Source: Thiobacillus sp.
GTDB lineage: Bacteria > Pseudomonadota > Gammaproteobacteria > Burkholderiales > Thiobacillaceae
DNA length: 11,294 nt
NCBI GenBank assembly: GCA_020216925.1
Contig: JAIWOL010000047.1
Location: 1 to 11,294, forward strand
Direction of reading: 5' to 3'
Positions 1 to 9,400 of the stretch are shown here, piece after piece (position 1 is the stretch's first letter; every line of letters begins with the position of its first letter). The translations under genes were made by a program, and so were the position numbers. The notes beneath the pieces were generated by a model. The model was given only the letters and a program-made list of their open reading frames with translations. It ran no database searches and was not told where the DNA came from.

Positions 1-5
1 CCAAC

Positions 6-32
6 AAAAAACCGCCAGCGGGCTGGCGGTTT
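6..32 (-). terminator. Intrinsic terminator hairpin, strongest on the minus strand
   Basis: A 7-bp GC-rich stem (12-18 with 23-29) closes a four-base loop, extended by three A-T pairs (9-11 with 30-32). Read on the minus strand the hairpin is followed by six T residues (complement of the A run at 6-11), the classic rho-independent form. On the plus strand only three T residues follow before CAAGGGG, so it would be weaker there. It may be bidirectional and end a plus-strand gene lying left of the window. I see no convincing minus-strand gene immediately upstream of it. Confidence 0.75.
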
Positions 33-198
33 CAAGGGGCTCGTGCTGTTCGACTCAGCGCCTCCCGACCGCCTGCGGCGTGGGATAAAAGCAGCCAAAA
101 AAGAACAGTTGGGTCGGATTCATGCGGCTAGTCTACCAAAACCCCCTCAAGCCCGCCAGCCTCCGCCCCGCGCCATGATTTTTCATGCCTCCAGACTC

Positions 199-226
199 TA
201 TAATCTCTCCACGCCAAGGGGCAGGG
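199..226 (+). promoter_or_regulatory. Consensus -10 box and Shine-Dalgarno of the PilZ/DUF1631 gene
   Basis: A perfect TATAAT lies at 199-204. Transcription would start near 211, leaving a leader of about 22 bases. A purine-rich AGGGGCAGGGA stretch (about 217-227) serves as Shine-Dalgarno for the ATG at 233. No good -35 hexamer is present 16-18 bases upstream (TGATTT at 176-181 is poor), so an activator or another feature may compensate. The box also decides the start codon: the in-frame ATG at 185 lies upstream of this -10 and would not be on the transcript. Confidence 0.55.
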
Positions 227-232
227 AAAATC

Positions 233-3200
233 ATGAACACCGATACGGACAAGCCAAACGGCGAACAACGCCGCGACCGCCGCTTCCAGGTTTCGCAGCC
301 GGCCATCATCACACAGCCGGGCCACGCAGAAATCGCATGCGAGATACGGGATTTCTGTTTTGGCGGGCTGTTCCTGCGATTCACCAACCCCGAGGCGGCG
401 ATCGCCTCACTCGCCAAACGCGACGATGCCGAAGTCGAGATCGTGTTTTCAGCGGCATCGTCCACCGCCCCCCAGACCTTCACCGTTCCCGCGCAGCTGA
501 GACGACTGAGCCCCCTGGGCGTAGGCGTCTCGTTCAACCGCCAACCCGTGGATGCCTTGCGCGCGCTACAGAAGCTGCGCATGGCCGGACATCGCCAGAA
601 GCTCGCCGCGCTCCCGGCTTCGACTGCGCACCCTCAGCTACGCGAAGCTGCCTCCACGCTCCTGGCCGAAGCCCTGCAGCAGGCGCAGGACCAGATGATG
701 CGGCTCATCGGCGAGAAACTGAATGCCGCCGCCGTGCAAGCATCCGGCATAGCCGAACATAGCGGACTGCTATCCGCCGTGCACGAATTTGGCCGTCACG
801 CCGCCGACATCCAGACCCGCTTTATCCAGCAGGTAATGCAAGCGCTCAAGTCCAGCCAGACAATCGTCGGACCGGCAAGCGGCGCCGGCGAACTGGCGTT
901 GGTGGACGAACTGGACTTCGAGGACTGGCTTGCCACCTCGTCCGAAGTCAACCGGCTGGAAGAGCAGTTCCGCGAACAGCTCGCCGAGCTCGAACCGCGC
1001 ATCGGCCAGCTGTTCGGCTTTGGCTGCGATCACAACAACAATCCCTTCGGGCCGGCCGTCATCGGCCACGCCTATCGCGCCGCGCTGGAAAACGTGCCGG
1101 TGCTGGCGCGCGCGCGCCAGGTCGCTTACGCCACCCTGCGCGACATTCTCGCCGACCACCTGATGCCGCTTTACTCCGAACTGCTGGCGCTACTGCCGGT
1201 GGCGGAAACCGCGCCGTCCCCGCAGCCGCAGTCCGCGCGCGCCCGGTCCGAGCCGCAGCCTCGCGCATCCGACATCCCCGCGACTGCACCGGACGCAGCG
1301 TCCGCCCCCAGTCCTTCGCCGCAAGGCACGTTGGGCCGCATGGCCAGCTCGCTGCTGGATTTCTTCCGGGGCCAGGGTCAGCCGGCTGGCGAGGCGCCCG
1401 CCGGCACGGCCCCTGCCGGCAGACCCTCCGCCGGCGTCATGCCGGCAAACGCGGAACCCCCGCACGCCGCGCCTGCCGCCGGCGCAGGCATGTCACCCGG
1501 CAGCGGAATCGGCGTGGCGCATTCGCCGGTTTTGCAGCGGCTGGCCGCCGCCGGCGCGCTCCCGCCCGCGGTCACCCTCGAGATGCAGCGCTCGGTGGAC
1601 ATGTTCGGCGCGCTGTTCGACAGCATGCATGCGGAAAAATCGGTGAGCGAGGGGATGAAGCCCTTTTTCCACCAACTGGAAACCAGCCTCATCAAGCTGG
1701 CCATGTCCGACCCGCAATTCCTCAGTACGCCCAACCACCCGGCGCACAAGGTACTGAACACGCTCGACCGCATCAGCATGGTGGCAGGCGACGACGGCAA
1801 GATTACCGATCAGCGCTTGATGCGGCTGATGACGCGCTGGACCGACCGCATTCACGCCGAATCCGAGAAAAACCCTGCGGTGTTCGAGGAAGCCCGCACG
1901 CAGTTGGAACGCGTGGTCAAACCCCTGCTCAACGAACGCAGCGCGCGCGTTTTCCGCTTGCAGGAAATGTGCGAAGGCCGGCAAAGCGCCGAGGTGGCCA
2001 AGCAGCGCATCCTGCGCAAGCTGCTGCCGCAGCTGGACGAGCGCCCGGTGCCCAACGCCGTGATCGAACTGCTGAACGGCGGCTGGCGCAATGTGCTGTT
2101 GATCGCTGAAATGCGCTTTGGCGCAGACAGCGAAGCAGCGCGCGAGGCCTGGCAGGTGCTGCAACGGCTATCGCTCTGGCTCGACCCGCACCACGACACC
2201 GTCCCCACGCGCACCGAAATCCAGACGCTGCTGCAACGCATCGACCAGTCGCTCACCCAGGTCTGCGCCGACAAATTTGCCCAGGACCGGCTCGTCGACC
2301 AGCTTGCCGCAGCCCTGTTCGACGAGGAGAAATCGGGGCAGCAGCAGACCGCGGTGGCCGCCCGTCTCAACGATGCGGCGACGGAACCGCTGACCGCGGC
2401 CCAGGACACCCTGGTCGAACGCCTGCGCGTGGGCGACTGGCTGCAGTTCAAATCGCTCGATGCGCCGCTCAACCTCATCTGGATCGGCGACCAGCCGCAC
2501 GTCTACGTATTCGCCAACTATCGCGGCATCAAGAAACTTGATCTCAAGCGCGCCGAGCTGCTGGAATTGCTGGAAAACGGCGGGGCCGAATGGACAGAAG
2601 ACCTCGAACTGCCGCTGATGGATCGCTCCTACAGCGCCATGATCCAGAAAATGCAACGCGACCTGATCTGGCAGGCCTCGCACGACCCCGCCACCGGCCT
2701 GGCCAACCGCAAGAGTTTTTTCCGCGCCATCCGCCGCGCCTGGCTGCGCAACCCTGGCGGAGAAGGTTCCGTCATCGGCGTGGTGCAGCTCGACATCGGC
2801 ACCGCAAGCGGAAACACGGCCGGCGCCGATGTGCGCACCGCCATTCTGCGTGATTTCGCCCGGCATCTTCCCGGTCACTTTCCCGCCGACGCGCAATTTG
2901 CCCGCGCTGGCGAATCCGCCCTCGCTTTCTGGTGCGAAGCCAACGACAGCGCCGCCGCGCGGGCGCAGGCAGACACCCTCGTTGCCGCCATCGCCGCCCA
3001 TCCACAGGAAATTGCCGGCGTGCGTTACACCGTCCGCCCCGCCGTCGGCCTGATGTGGACAGGCGACTGCCTCGATCCCGAAACCTATTACGACAACGCC
3101 AACGCCGCCTGCGCCACCGCGCGCGAGACCGGCCAGCCCATCGTGCAATACCGCAGCGAAACCGACGACAGCGCAGTGTTCGCGCTGGCGCAATGGGCAC

Positions 3201-3937
3201 ACGAACTCACCCGCATCCTGGCCGACAACCAGCTCGCCCTCAACATCCAGCCAGTGGTGGCCGCTGCCGACACAGCCCGCACCGCGCTCTTCCACGAAGT
3301 CCTGCTGCACCCCGACGTGCAGGACGGCCGCAACATCGAAACCCGCGAGCTCATCGCCGTCGCCGAACGCCTGCAACGCATCACCGAAATCGACCGCTGG
3401 GTTGTCCGCCGCATTCTGCAATGGATGCGCGACCACGCCGGCCGGCTTGCCGGCATCGGCGGCTTGGCCATCAAACTCTCCGGCCAGTCCGTCATCAACC
3501 CGTTGTTCCTCAAGTTCATCCAGTCCGAACTTTCACGCGGCGACATTCCGGGCCAGAAACTCATCTTCGCCATCAGCGAAAGCGATGCCGTCGAAGGCCA
3601 CGCCCAGACCCAGCTCTTCATGCGCCAGCTGCAGCGTTACGGCTGCCGCTTCATCCTCGACGATTACGGCGTAGGCACCAGCTCCTACACCAGTCTCAAA
3701 AGCATGAAGCTCGACTACCTGAAACTCGACCGCAGCCTCGTCCGAGAGATCAGCACCAGCATGATCGACGAAGCGCTGGTTCGCTCCATTCTCGAAACCG
3801 GCCAGTTCCTCGAGGTAAAAACCATCGCCGGCTTCGTCGAGGAAGAGACCACGCTGGCCAAGCTTGCCGAGATGGGCGTGGATTGCGTGCAGGGCTACTT
3901 GATCGGAATGCCAAGGCCTCTGGACACATTGGCCTGA
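233..3937 (+). CDS. PilZ–DUF1631–GGDEF–EAL protein with degenerate catalytic motifs
   Basis: Predicted cytoplasmic c-di-GMP-responsive protein of 1234 residues, without signal peptide or membrane segment. Domains: N-terminal PilZ (about 10-105) with the RxxxR ligand motif at R13-R17 and a DxCxGG version of DxSxxG; DUF1631 (about 105-800), interrupted by an Ala/Pro-rich linker at about 322-430; a GGDEF-like domain (about 815-970); and EAL (about 985-1230). The GGDEF signature is replaced by AGESA (892-896), so cyclase activity is not expected. EAL reads EVL (E1022) followed by His instead of the usual Arg; the metal-binding Asn position is K1081, and the AEGVE-type motif reads AGFVE (1199-1203). 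E1116, D1143, D1144, K1164 and Q1220 remain. This pattern recalls P. aeruginosa FimX, a c-di-GMP receptor with an EVL motif, so a binding/effector role is inferred; weak phosphodiesterase activity cannot be excluded. The start at 233 is chosen over 185 because of the Shine-Dalgarno and the TATAAT between them. The gene is monocistronic here and convergent with tldD. Confidence 0.9.
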   Translation: MNTDTDKPNGEQRRDRRFQVSQPAIITQPGHAEIACEIRDFCFGGLFLRFTNPEAAIASLAKRDDAEVEIVFSAASSTAPQTFTVPAQLRRLSPLGVGVSFNRQPVDALRALQKLRMAGHRQKLAALPASTAHPQLREAASTLLAEALQQAQDQMMRLIGEKLNAAAVQASGIAEHSGLLSAVHEFGRHAADIQTRFIQQVMQALKSSQTIVGPASGAGELALVDELDFEDWLATSSEVNRLEEQFREQLAELEPRIGQLFGFGCDHNNNPFGPAVIGHAYRAALENVPVLARARQVAYATLRDILADHLMPLYSELLALLPVAETAPSPQPQSARARSEPQPRASDIPATAPDAASAPSPSPQGTLGRMASSLLDFFRGQGQPAGEAPAGTAPAGRPSAGVMPANAEPPHAAPAAGAGMSPGSGIGVAHSPVLQRLAAAGALPPAVTLEMQRSVDMFGALFDSMHAEKSVSEGMKPFFHQLETSLIKLAMSDPQFLSTPNHPAHKVLNTLDRISMVAGDDGKITDQRLMRLMTRWTDRIHAESEKNPAVFEEARTQLERVVKPLLNERSARVFRLQEMCEGRQSAEVAKQRILRKLLPQLDERPVPNAVIELLNGGWRNVLLIAEMRFGADSEAAREAWQVLQRLSLWLDPHHDTVPTRTEIQTLLQRIDQSLTQVCADKFAQDRLVDQLAAALFDEEKSGQQQTAVAARLNDAATEPLTAAQDTLVERLRVGDWLQFKSLDAPLNLIWIGDQPHVYVFANYRGIKKLDLKRAELLELLENGGAEWTEDLELPLMDRSYSAMIQKMQRDLIWQASHDPATGLANRKSFFRAIRRAWLRNPGGEGSVIGVVQLDIGTASGNTAGADVRTAILRDFARHLPGHFPADAQFARAGESALAFWCEANDSAAARAQADTLVAAIAAHPQEIAGVRYTVRPAVGLMWTGDCLDPETYYDNANAACATARETGQPIVQYRSETDDSAVFALAQWAHELTRILADNQLALNIQPVVAAADTARTALFHEVLLHPDVQDGRNIETRELIAVAERLQRITEIDRWVVRRILQWMRDHAGRLAGIGGLAIKLSGQSVINPLFLKFIQSELSRGDIPGQKLIFAISESDAVEGHAQTQLFMRQLQRYGCRFILDDYGVGTSSYTSLKSMKLDYLKLDRSLVREISTSMIDEALVRSILETGQFLEVKTIAGFVEEETTLAKLAEMGVDCVQGYLIGMPRPLDTLA
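1382..1456 (+). repeat. 15-bp tandem repeat coding for five PAGxx-type units
   Basis: Five imperfect 15-base units begin at 1382, 1397, 1412, 1427 and 1442, most with a GCCGGC core. They encode PAGEA, PAGTA, PAGRP, SAGVM and PANAE inside the Ala/Pro-rich linker of the DUF1631 protein. Because the unit is a multiple of three, copy-number change would keep the frame. This is probably a flexible spacer with no fold of its own. Confidence 0.7.
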
Positions 3938-3974
3938 AGCTTGGTTTCGCGCCTGCGGATGGCGCTTGTCATGG

Positions 3975-4012
3975 AAAAAATGGCCGCATTTGAAATGAAA
4001 GTTGTCAGGCCA
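3975..4012 (-). terminator. Possible terminator of the yhdP–nit–tldD operon
   Basis: On the minus strand, just past the tldD stop, TGGCC (4012-4008) can pair with GGCCA (3985-3981), which runs directly into six T residues (complement of 3975-3980). An inner CATTT/AAATG pairing (3987-3997) would shorten the long loop. The outer stem is only 5 bp, so this is a modest candidate. Nothing comparable with a T tail is seen for the convergent plus-strand gene. Confidence 0.4.
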
Positions 4013-4013
4013 G

Positions 4014-5486
4014 TCAGGCTGTGCCACCCACCGTCAATCCATCGATCCGCAGCGTGGGCTGACCCACGCCGACCGGCACGCTCTGGCCTTCCTTGCCGCA
4101 GGTGCCCACGCCCGCGTCCATTTCCATGTCGTTGCCGATCATCGAGACCCTCGTCAGCGCGTCCGGACCGTTGCCGATGAGGGTCGCGCCCTTCACCGGA
4201 TAGCTGATCCTGCCGTTTTCGATCATGTAGGCTTCGGCGGCGGAGAATACGAATTTGCCGCTGGTGATGTCGACCTGGCCGCCGCCGAAGTTGACGGCGT
4301 ACAGGCCGTTTTTCACCGAGGCGATGATCTCGTCCGGATTCTTGTCGCCCGCGAGCATCAGGGTGTTGGTCATGCGTGGCATGGTGAGGTGCGAATACGA
4401 TTCGCGGCGCGCGTTGCCGGTGGGCTTCATGCCCATCAGCCGCGCGTTCATCATGTCCTGCATGTAGCCGGCGAGGATGCCGTCTTCGATGAGCACGGTG
4501 CGCTGGGTGGGGTTGCCTTCGTCGTCCACGTTCAGGGAGCCTCGCCGCAGAGGAATGGTGCCGTCGTCGATGACGGTGACGCCGGGCGCGGCGACGCGCT
4601 CGCCCATACGACCGGAAAACGCCGAGCTGCCCTTGCGGTTGAAATCGCCTTCGAGTCCGTGGCCGATGGCTTCGTGCAGCAGGATGCCGGGCCAGCCGGA
4701 GCCGAGCACCACGGTCATGGTGCCGGCGGGTGCGGGGCGCGCGTCGAGATTGACGCTGGCCTGGTGCACGGCCTGGCGCGCGTATTTTTCCAGAATGTCG
4801 TCGGTGAAGTAGCTGTAGTCGAAGCGCCCGCCGCCGCCGCCTGAGCCCTGCTCGCGCCGGCCGTCCTGTTCGGCGATGACCTGCAGCGACAGCCGCACCA
4901 GCGGGCGCACGTCGGCCGCCAGGTGGCCGTCGGCGCGGGCGATGAAGACGACCTCGTATTCGGAGGCGAGGCTGGCCATGACCTGTATCACGCGCGGGTC
5001 CAGGGCGCGCGCCTTTTTTTCCAGGCGTTCGAGCAGGGCGACCTTGGCCGGGTCGTCGAGGCTGGCGAGCGGGTCGACGGCCTGGTACAACTGGCGGCCG
5101 TCGGCCCGGCGGACCACGGCCATTTGCCGCTGCTGGCCGGCGCGCGCGATGGCGCGGGTGGCATCGGCGGCGGCGGCGAGCGCATCGAGGCTGATGTCGT
5201 CGGAGTAGGCAAAGGCGGTTTTCTCGCCCGAGATGGCGCGCACTCCCACGCCCTGGTCGATATTGAAGCTGCCGGATTTGACCTGGCCTTCTTCAAGGCT
5301 CCAGCTTTCGGAGCGGCTGTACTGGAAGTACAGGTCGGCGTAGTCGACGTCGTGCGCCATCAGGCGCGAGAACACCGGGGCGAGTTTGTCGGGGTCAAGG
5401 CCGTTGGGCAGGAGCAGGGTGGATTCGGCCGCGCGGAACAGGGCTTCGGCAGACTGGATGGGGGTGAAGGCATCGGTCGGGTTCAT
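4014..5486 (-). CDS. tldD: Metalloprotease TldD
   Basis: Catalytic, zinc-binding subunit of the TldD/TldE (PmbA) protease, a cytoplasmic heterodimer that in E. coli trims unfolded or small peptides, matures microcin B17 and degrades the CcdA antitoxin. At 490 residues it is close to E. coli TldD (about 480). The zinc motif HEAIGH spans residues 271-276. Other family hallmarks are the N-terminal DYADLYFQ and [20 protein letters not shown] stretches, a Gly-rich segment before RFDY, and the C-terminal [20 protein letters not shown]. It is the last gene of the yhdP–nit–tldD operon, 35 bases after the hydrolase stop, with a weak purine-rich AGAGAAAGA Shine-Dalgarno. The partner gene tldE/pmbA is not in the window and must lie elsewhere. 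All recognisable catalytic elements are intact. Confidence 0.96.
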   Translation of the reverse strand: MNPTDAFTPIQSAEALFRAAESTLLLPNGLDPDKLAPVFSRLMAHDVDYADLYFQYSRSESWSLEEGQVKSGSFNIDQGVGVRAISGEKTAFAYSDDISLDALAAAADATRAIARAGQQRQMAVVRRADGRQLYQAVDPLASLDDPAKVALLERLEKKARALDPRVIQVMASLASEYEVVFIARADGHLAADVRPLVRLSLQVIAEQDGRREQGSGGGGGRFDYSYFTDDILEKYARQAVHQASVNLDARPAPAGTMTVVLGSGWPGILLHEAIGHGLEGDFNRKGSSAFSGRMGERVAAPGVTVIDDGTIPLRRGSLNVDDEGNPTQRTVLIEDGILAGYMQDMMNARLMGMKPTGNARRESYSHLTMPRMTNTLMLAGDKNPDEIIASVKNGLYAVNFGGGQVDITSGKFVFSAAEAYMIENGRISYPVKGATLIGNGPDALTRVSMIGNDMEMDAGVGTCGKEGQSVPVGVGQPTLRIDGLTVGGTA

Positions 5487-5521
5487 GGTGATCTTTCTCT
5501 GGTGGGCGGTGTTTGCGCCGT

Positions 5522-6469
5522 TTATTTGTGGGGAGGCTCGCGCTTGGCGGTGGTGCGGCGTTCGGCTTCCAGCACGTCGATCTGCGGCGTGCCGATATAG
5601 CGATGCTGCAGGGCGGGCAGGCTCTTCCTCAGGCTGGCCTGGTAGGCGGGGTTGATGTTGGCGATGACCACGCCCGACCCGCGCGGCAGGCGGTCGAGTA
5701 CCACGCCCCAGGGGTCGACGATCATGCTGTCGCCATGGGTTTCTCGGCCGGACAGGTGATAGCCGCCCTGCGCCGGGGCAATCACGTAGGCAAGGTTCTC
5801 TATGGCGCGCGCGCGGATCAGCGTTTCGAAATGCGCGCGCCCGGTGGTGGCGGTGAAGGCCGACGGCACGACGATGATGTCCACGCCGGGCATGGCGCGG
5901 TACAGCTCGGGGAAACGCAGGTCGTAACAGATCGACAGGCCGATGCGACCGAACGGGCTGTTGATGACGACGATGGTGTCGCCCGGTTCGATGAGCCCGG
6001 ATTCCCGGTAGCGTTCATTGCCCAGATCCAGGCCGAACAGGTGGATCTTGTCGTAGCGCGCCACCTGTTTGCCGCGCTCGTCGTATACCAGGCAGGCATT
6101 GCGCACCTTGCTTGCAACGCTTGCTTCCAGCGGCACCGAACCGCCGACGAGCCAGATCTTGTGCTTTTTCGCCATGCGCGACAGAAAAGTCTGGATCGGC
6201 CCGCTGCCTTCGGGCTCGCGCGCCTTCACCACGTCGGCGTTTTTCATGCCCATGATGGCAAAGAACTCCGGCAGCGCAACCAGCTTTGCGCCGCCTTCGA
6301 CGGCCAGTTCGATGAGCTGTTCGGCTTCTGCCAGATTGGCCGGCACGCTGGGCCCGGACGCCATCTGGATCGCCGCGACGCGGACTGCGCCTGCCTGCAT
6401 GACGGGCTTCTTGACCTGCGCCCCTTTGGAGCGCGCGACGGAGGACGGTGCGAGTTTTTTGCTTGTCAT
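5522..6469 (-). CDS. Nit1/Nit2-type carbon-nitrogen hydrolase (omega-amidase or deaminated-glutathione amidase family)
   Basis: Nitrilase-superfamily amidase of 315 residues, predicted cytoplasmic. The Glu-Lys-Cys triad is visible: E68 in LPEFF, K141 in YDKIHLF and C181 in [12 protein letters not shown]. The last motif, with the [15 protein letters not shown] stretch near 241-255, is typical of the Nit1/Nit2 branch. Family members hydrolyse deaminated glutathione or alpha-keto acid amides (metabolite repair); sequence alone does not choose between these substrates. The gene starts 16 bases after the yhdP stop and precedes tldD by 35 bases, so it is almost surely co-transcribed. The first ATG gives about 25 residues ahead of the conserved VRVAAIQM strand. 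An internal ATG (M24) would give a more usual N-terminus, but neither has a clear Shine-Dalgarno; translation may be coupled to yhdP. Confidence 0.92.
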   Translation of the reverse strand: MTSKKLAPSSVARSKGAQVKKPVMQAGAVRVAAIQMASGPSVPANLAEAEQLIELAVEGGAKLVALPEFFAIMGMKNADVVKAREPEGSGPIQTFLSRMAKKHKIWLVGGSVPLEASVASKVRNACLVYDERGKQVARYDKIHLFGLDLGNERYRESGLIEPGDTIVVINSPFGRIGLSICYDLRFPELYRAMPGVDIIVVPSAFTATTGRAHFETLIRARAIENLAYVIAPAQGGYHLSGRETHGDSMIVDPWGVVLDRLPRGSGVVIANINPAYQASLRKSLPALQHRYIGTPQIDVLEAERRTTAKREPPHK

Positions 6470-6485
6470 GCTGTTTGCTTAATGG

Positions 6486-9400
6486 TCAAGGCTGCGGTTC
6501 CTGTTTGTTCGAATTCCTCGACAAACGCTTTACGTCCGGCGACTGCCAGGGGCCGGTCACCATGTACTCCTGGCTGATGGCTTCTTCCACCGGATCGCGC
6601 AGGAGTTTCTGCGCGGCGAGCGCGCCCACCCCGGCAATCGGCCCGCCCAGCAAGGCCCCGGCCACTGCCACGCTTTCGGAAAGCTTGGGGATCACTTTTA
6701 CGCGCAGCTGCACGCTCTCGTCTCCCAGGTCGGCCAGGCCCGACATGTTGACTTTGGCGGCCGGTCCGCGCATCCGGAAATCGTCGCTGTAGACGACGCC
6801 GCGGGCGATGCGCAGCGTGGCGTTGATGTCGTCGAAGGCAAAGCCCGAGTTGAAGATATCACGGAAATCGAAGTTCAACCGGCGCGGCAGGGATTGCAGG
6901 CTGAGCACGCCCAGCAGTTTTCCGGCACCGGGCTCCACCTTCAGGAACTGCCCACCCTTGGCCTCGAAATCGAGATGGCCGGCCAGAGTGGCAAAGGCAA
7001 AATCGGCCGGCGAACCTTCCCAGGTCGCATGCCCCGAAATCTCCGCCCGGCCACGCTTGAGGGTGTCGGGATAACCGAACCGCGCGAGGAATTTTCCGGC
7101 ATCGAGCACCGACAGCTTGAGGTCGGCGCGTGTCTCGCCCACGCCCGTGCCCCGCCACAATCCGTTCATGCGGAATACGCTGTCGGGATGGGTCAGTTCG
7201 AGGTTCTCGATCGCCAGTCCCTGTCTTCCCCCCCGCGCGATCACCTCCAGCCGGCCAAACGCACGGTCCTGCAGGCGGAAATCCTCCACCGACAGATCGA
7301 GCACCGGGAAACTCTCGGGCTGGAGATTCAGCGCGGGCGCACGTTCGCCAGGCGAGGCCGGAACCGGCGCCGGGATCACCAGTTGGCGGAACTGCCCGGA
7401 TAGCCGCGCAGCCTGCACACCCGCCGGGCGGTAGGTTAGCGCGCCCGACACGTCCTGCGCATTGATCTGGATGCGCAGCAGTCCGTTGCGCGTGCGTCCC
7501 TGCACGCGCACATCGCGGAACCGGCGGCCCATCAGATCGAAGGTGTCGAACCCCAGATCGATGATCGAGACCGGGATGGCTGCGCTTTCCCCGCCTTGCG
7601 GCAGCAAGGCCAGCCAGCCTGTAATATCGAGCCCCGCAGCGTTGCCCGCCAGACGCAGACCAGGCTCGGTGGGCATCACGGCCATGCTGCCAAAGCGGAT
7701 TTCGCCACGGTCGAACTGCGCGCCGGCATCGGTGCGCCACAGCGCGGCCACGGCTCGGCCCAGACGCACTTCATGCAAAGTGGCGTCGCCAAGCGGCTGC
7801 GCACTGGCCAGAAGCGGCAAGGCCTGCTGCGCCGGTTTGCTCAGCGGTAGAGGCAGCGTGGACGCAAGCCCCACCAGGTCGGATTCCACGCGGACGCGTT
7901 CGCCCCCCGGCTCAAAATCGATCTGGCCGCGCCAGCCAGTCTGGCCGGAAAGTCGCGCCCCAACCGCCGCCCCCACCCAGGGCGCGAGGCCGGCTGCCGT
8001 GGCGCGCCCCTGCAGCGCGAGCCGCACCTGGCCGGCGCGAGTCTGCGCATCCAGCCGCAACGGCCCACCCAGGAATTGCGCGCTCAAACCCTGCGCCGTC
8101 AGCGAATCGTGCGTGAACTCGATGTCGCCGCGCACCTGTTCCAGACGCGGCAGCGATTCCGGGTACAACGCGCCGCCCTGAAAACTCAGGCGGCCCGCGA
8201 GCGTGGTGTCGTGGCTGCGGCGCAGCGGCACCCGTATGTTCATCGCCAGCTTGAGCGTGCCGGTGCCATCGAGCGCATCGGTAAAGCCCCGCAGGCGATG
8301 GCCCACCGGACTGAAATTGGCGAAGCGGATGAAATCTCGCGTCGATCCGCGCGCCTCGCCCGACACCTGCAAGATCTCTTCGTGATGGATCAGGTCGGGA
8401 ATCACCGCCCGCACCGGTGCCAGCGCCACGTCGTAGATTCGCGCGCGCTGCGACACCACTTCCATGGTTTTGCCCGCAAACACCAGCGACGCATTCACGT
8501 CTTCCATCACCGGCCAGCCCGGTGCGTATCGCAGCACGCCATCGCGGACTGCCACCTCGACCCGGAATTTCCCCTCGCCGCGTTCAAACGGGAAACGCGC
8601 CAGTTCTCCGCGCAGCGTGAACCTGACGTTGTCGGAGTGCGCGGCAACCACCGCCTGCCTGGTCCAATCGACTGTGTGCTGCCCCACTTTCCAGGGGAAA
8701 TAGCGCCACACGGCGCGGCCATCCACACGGCTCAGGCGGCCATCGATATCGATGGCGCCCGGCGTGCCCGGAATCCAGTCGTAGTGGCCGCGCAAACCGC
8801 CGGCCAGGTCGCTGTTGGCAAAATTCGCCTCATCGAGCGTGATCCGATGCCCTGTCGGGGTTTTCTGCCAGCGTCCGTTCGCGCGCAATTCGTCAAACCG
8901 CAGGGATGGCTCGCGCATGACCTCCGGCATATCCAGCGCAAACTGGCGCGACTCGATTGCGAAACGGCCCCCACGCGCGTCCCCTTCGAAGCGGCCGCTG
9001 AGATTGGCCACGCCCGGCTGTTGTCCTTCGGCCGTGACATCGAGCCCGCTGACGCGTGCGTCGAGGCTGAAATTGTCGAGCGACGGATGCGCCCCTCGCC
9101 AGCCCAGGCGCAACAGATCGATACGCCCGCCGGGGTTGAGCCGCGCCAGGCGGGCGCGCAGGGCTTCCTCCAGCGGCAGGCTCGGCAGCACCGCCTGCCA
9201 GCCGGCAAGGCTGAAAGCGCGGGCGCGCAGCTCGCGCGTGTCGGCGTGCCACGACACCCCCAGGTCAAAAGCCTCACCCGATGCCCGCCCCGGAAAACGC
9301 ACGCGCAGATTCTGCAAATCCAGTCGCTGGCCTTCTGTTTCGCGCTGCCACAGCACCTGGCCGCGCACCTGCTCCAGACGCAAGGGCGGGCGATCCGCCG

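Noticed and set aside
63..85. Imperfect hairpin (TCCC/GGGA and CCGC/GCGG arms) upstream of the first promoter
   Set aside because: Short arms, a two-base loop and internal mismatches; no T tail and nothing to tie it to an RNA element.
2168..3436. Minus-strand open frame of 422 codons opposite the GGDEF/EAL region
   Set aside because: A low-information Gly/Val/Ala/His translation without family features, a mirror of the strong plus-strand coding.
4004..4019. Direct repeat GTCAGGC (4004-4010 and 4013-4019) at the tldD end
   Set aside because: Only 7 bp, with no element between the copies, so not evidence for an insertion or attachment site.
4835..4849. Run of Gly codons in tldD, first suspected as a repeat expansion
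   Set aside because: A Gly-rich segment just before an aromatic stretch is a normal feature of TldD proteins.
5513..6577. Plus-strand open frame of 354 codons opposite the Nit hydrolase
   Set aside because: Antisense shadow; the minus strand carries the full Glu-Lys-Cys triad and conserved motifs.
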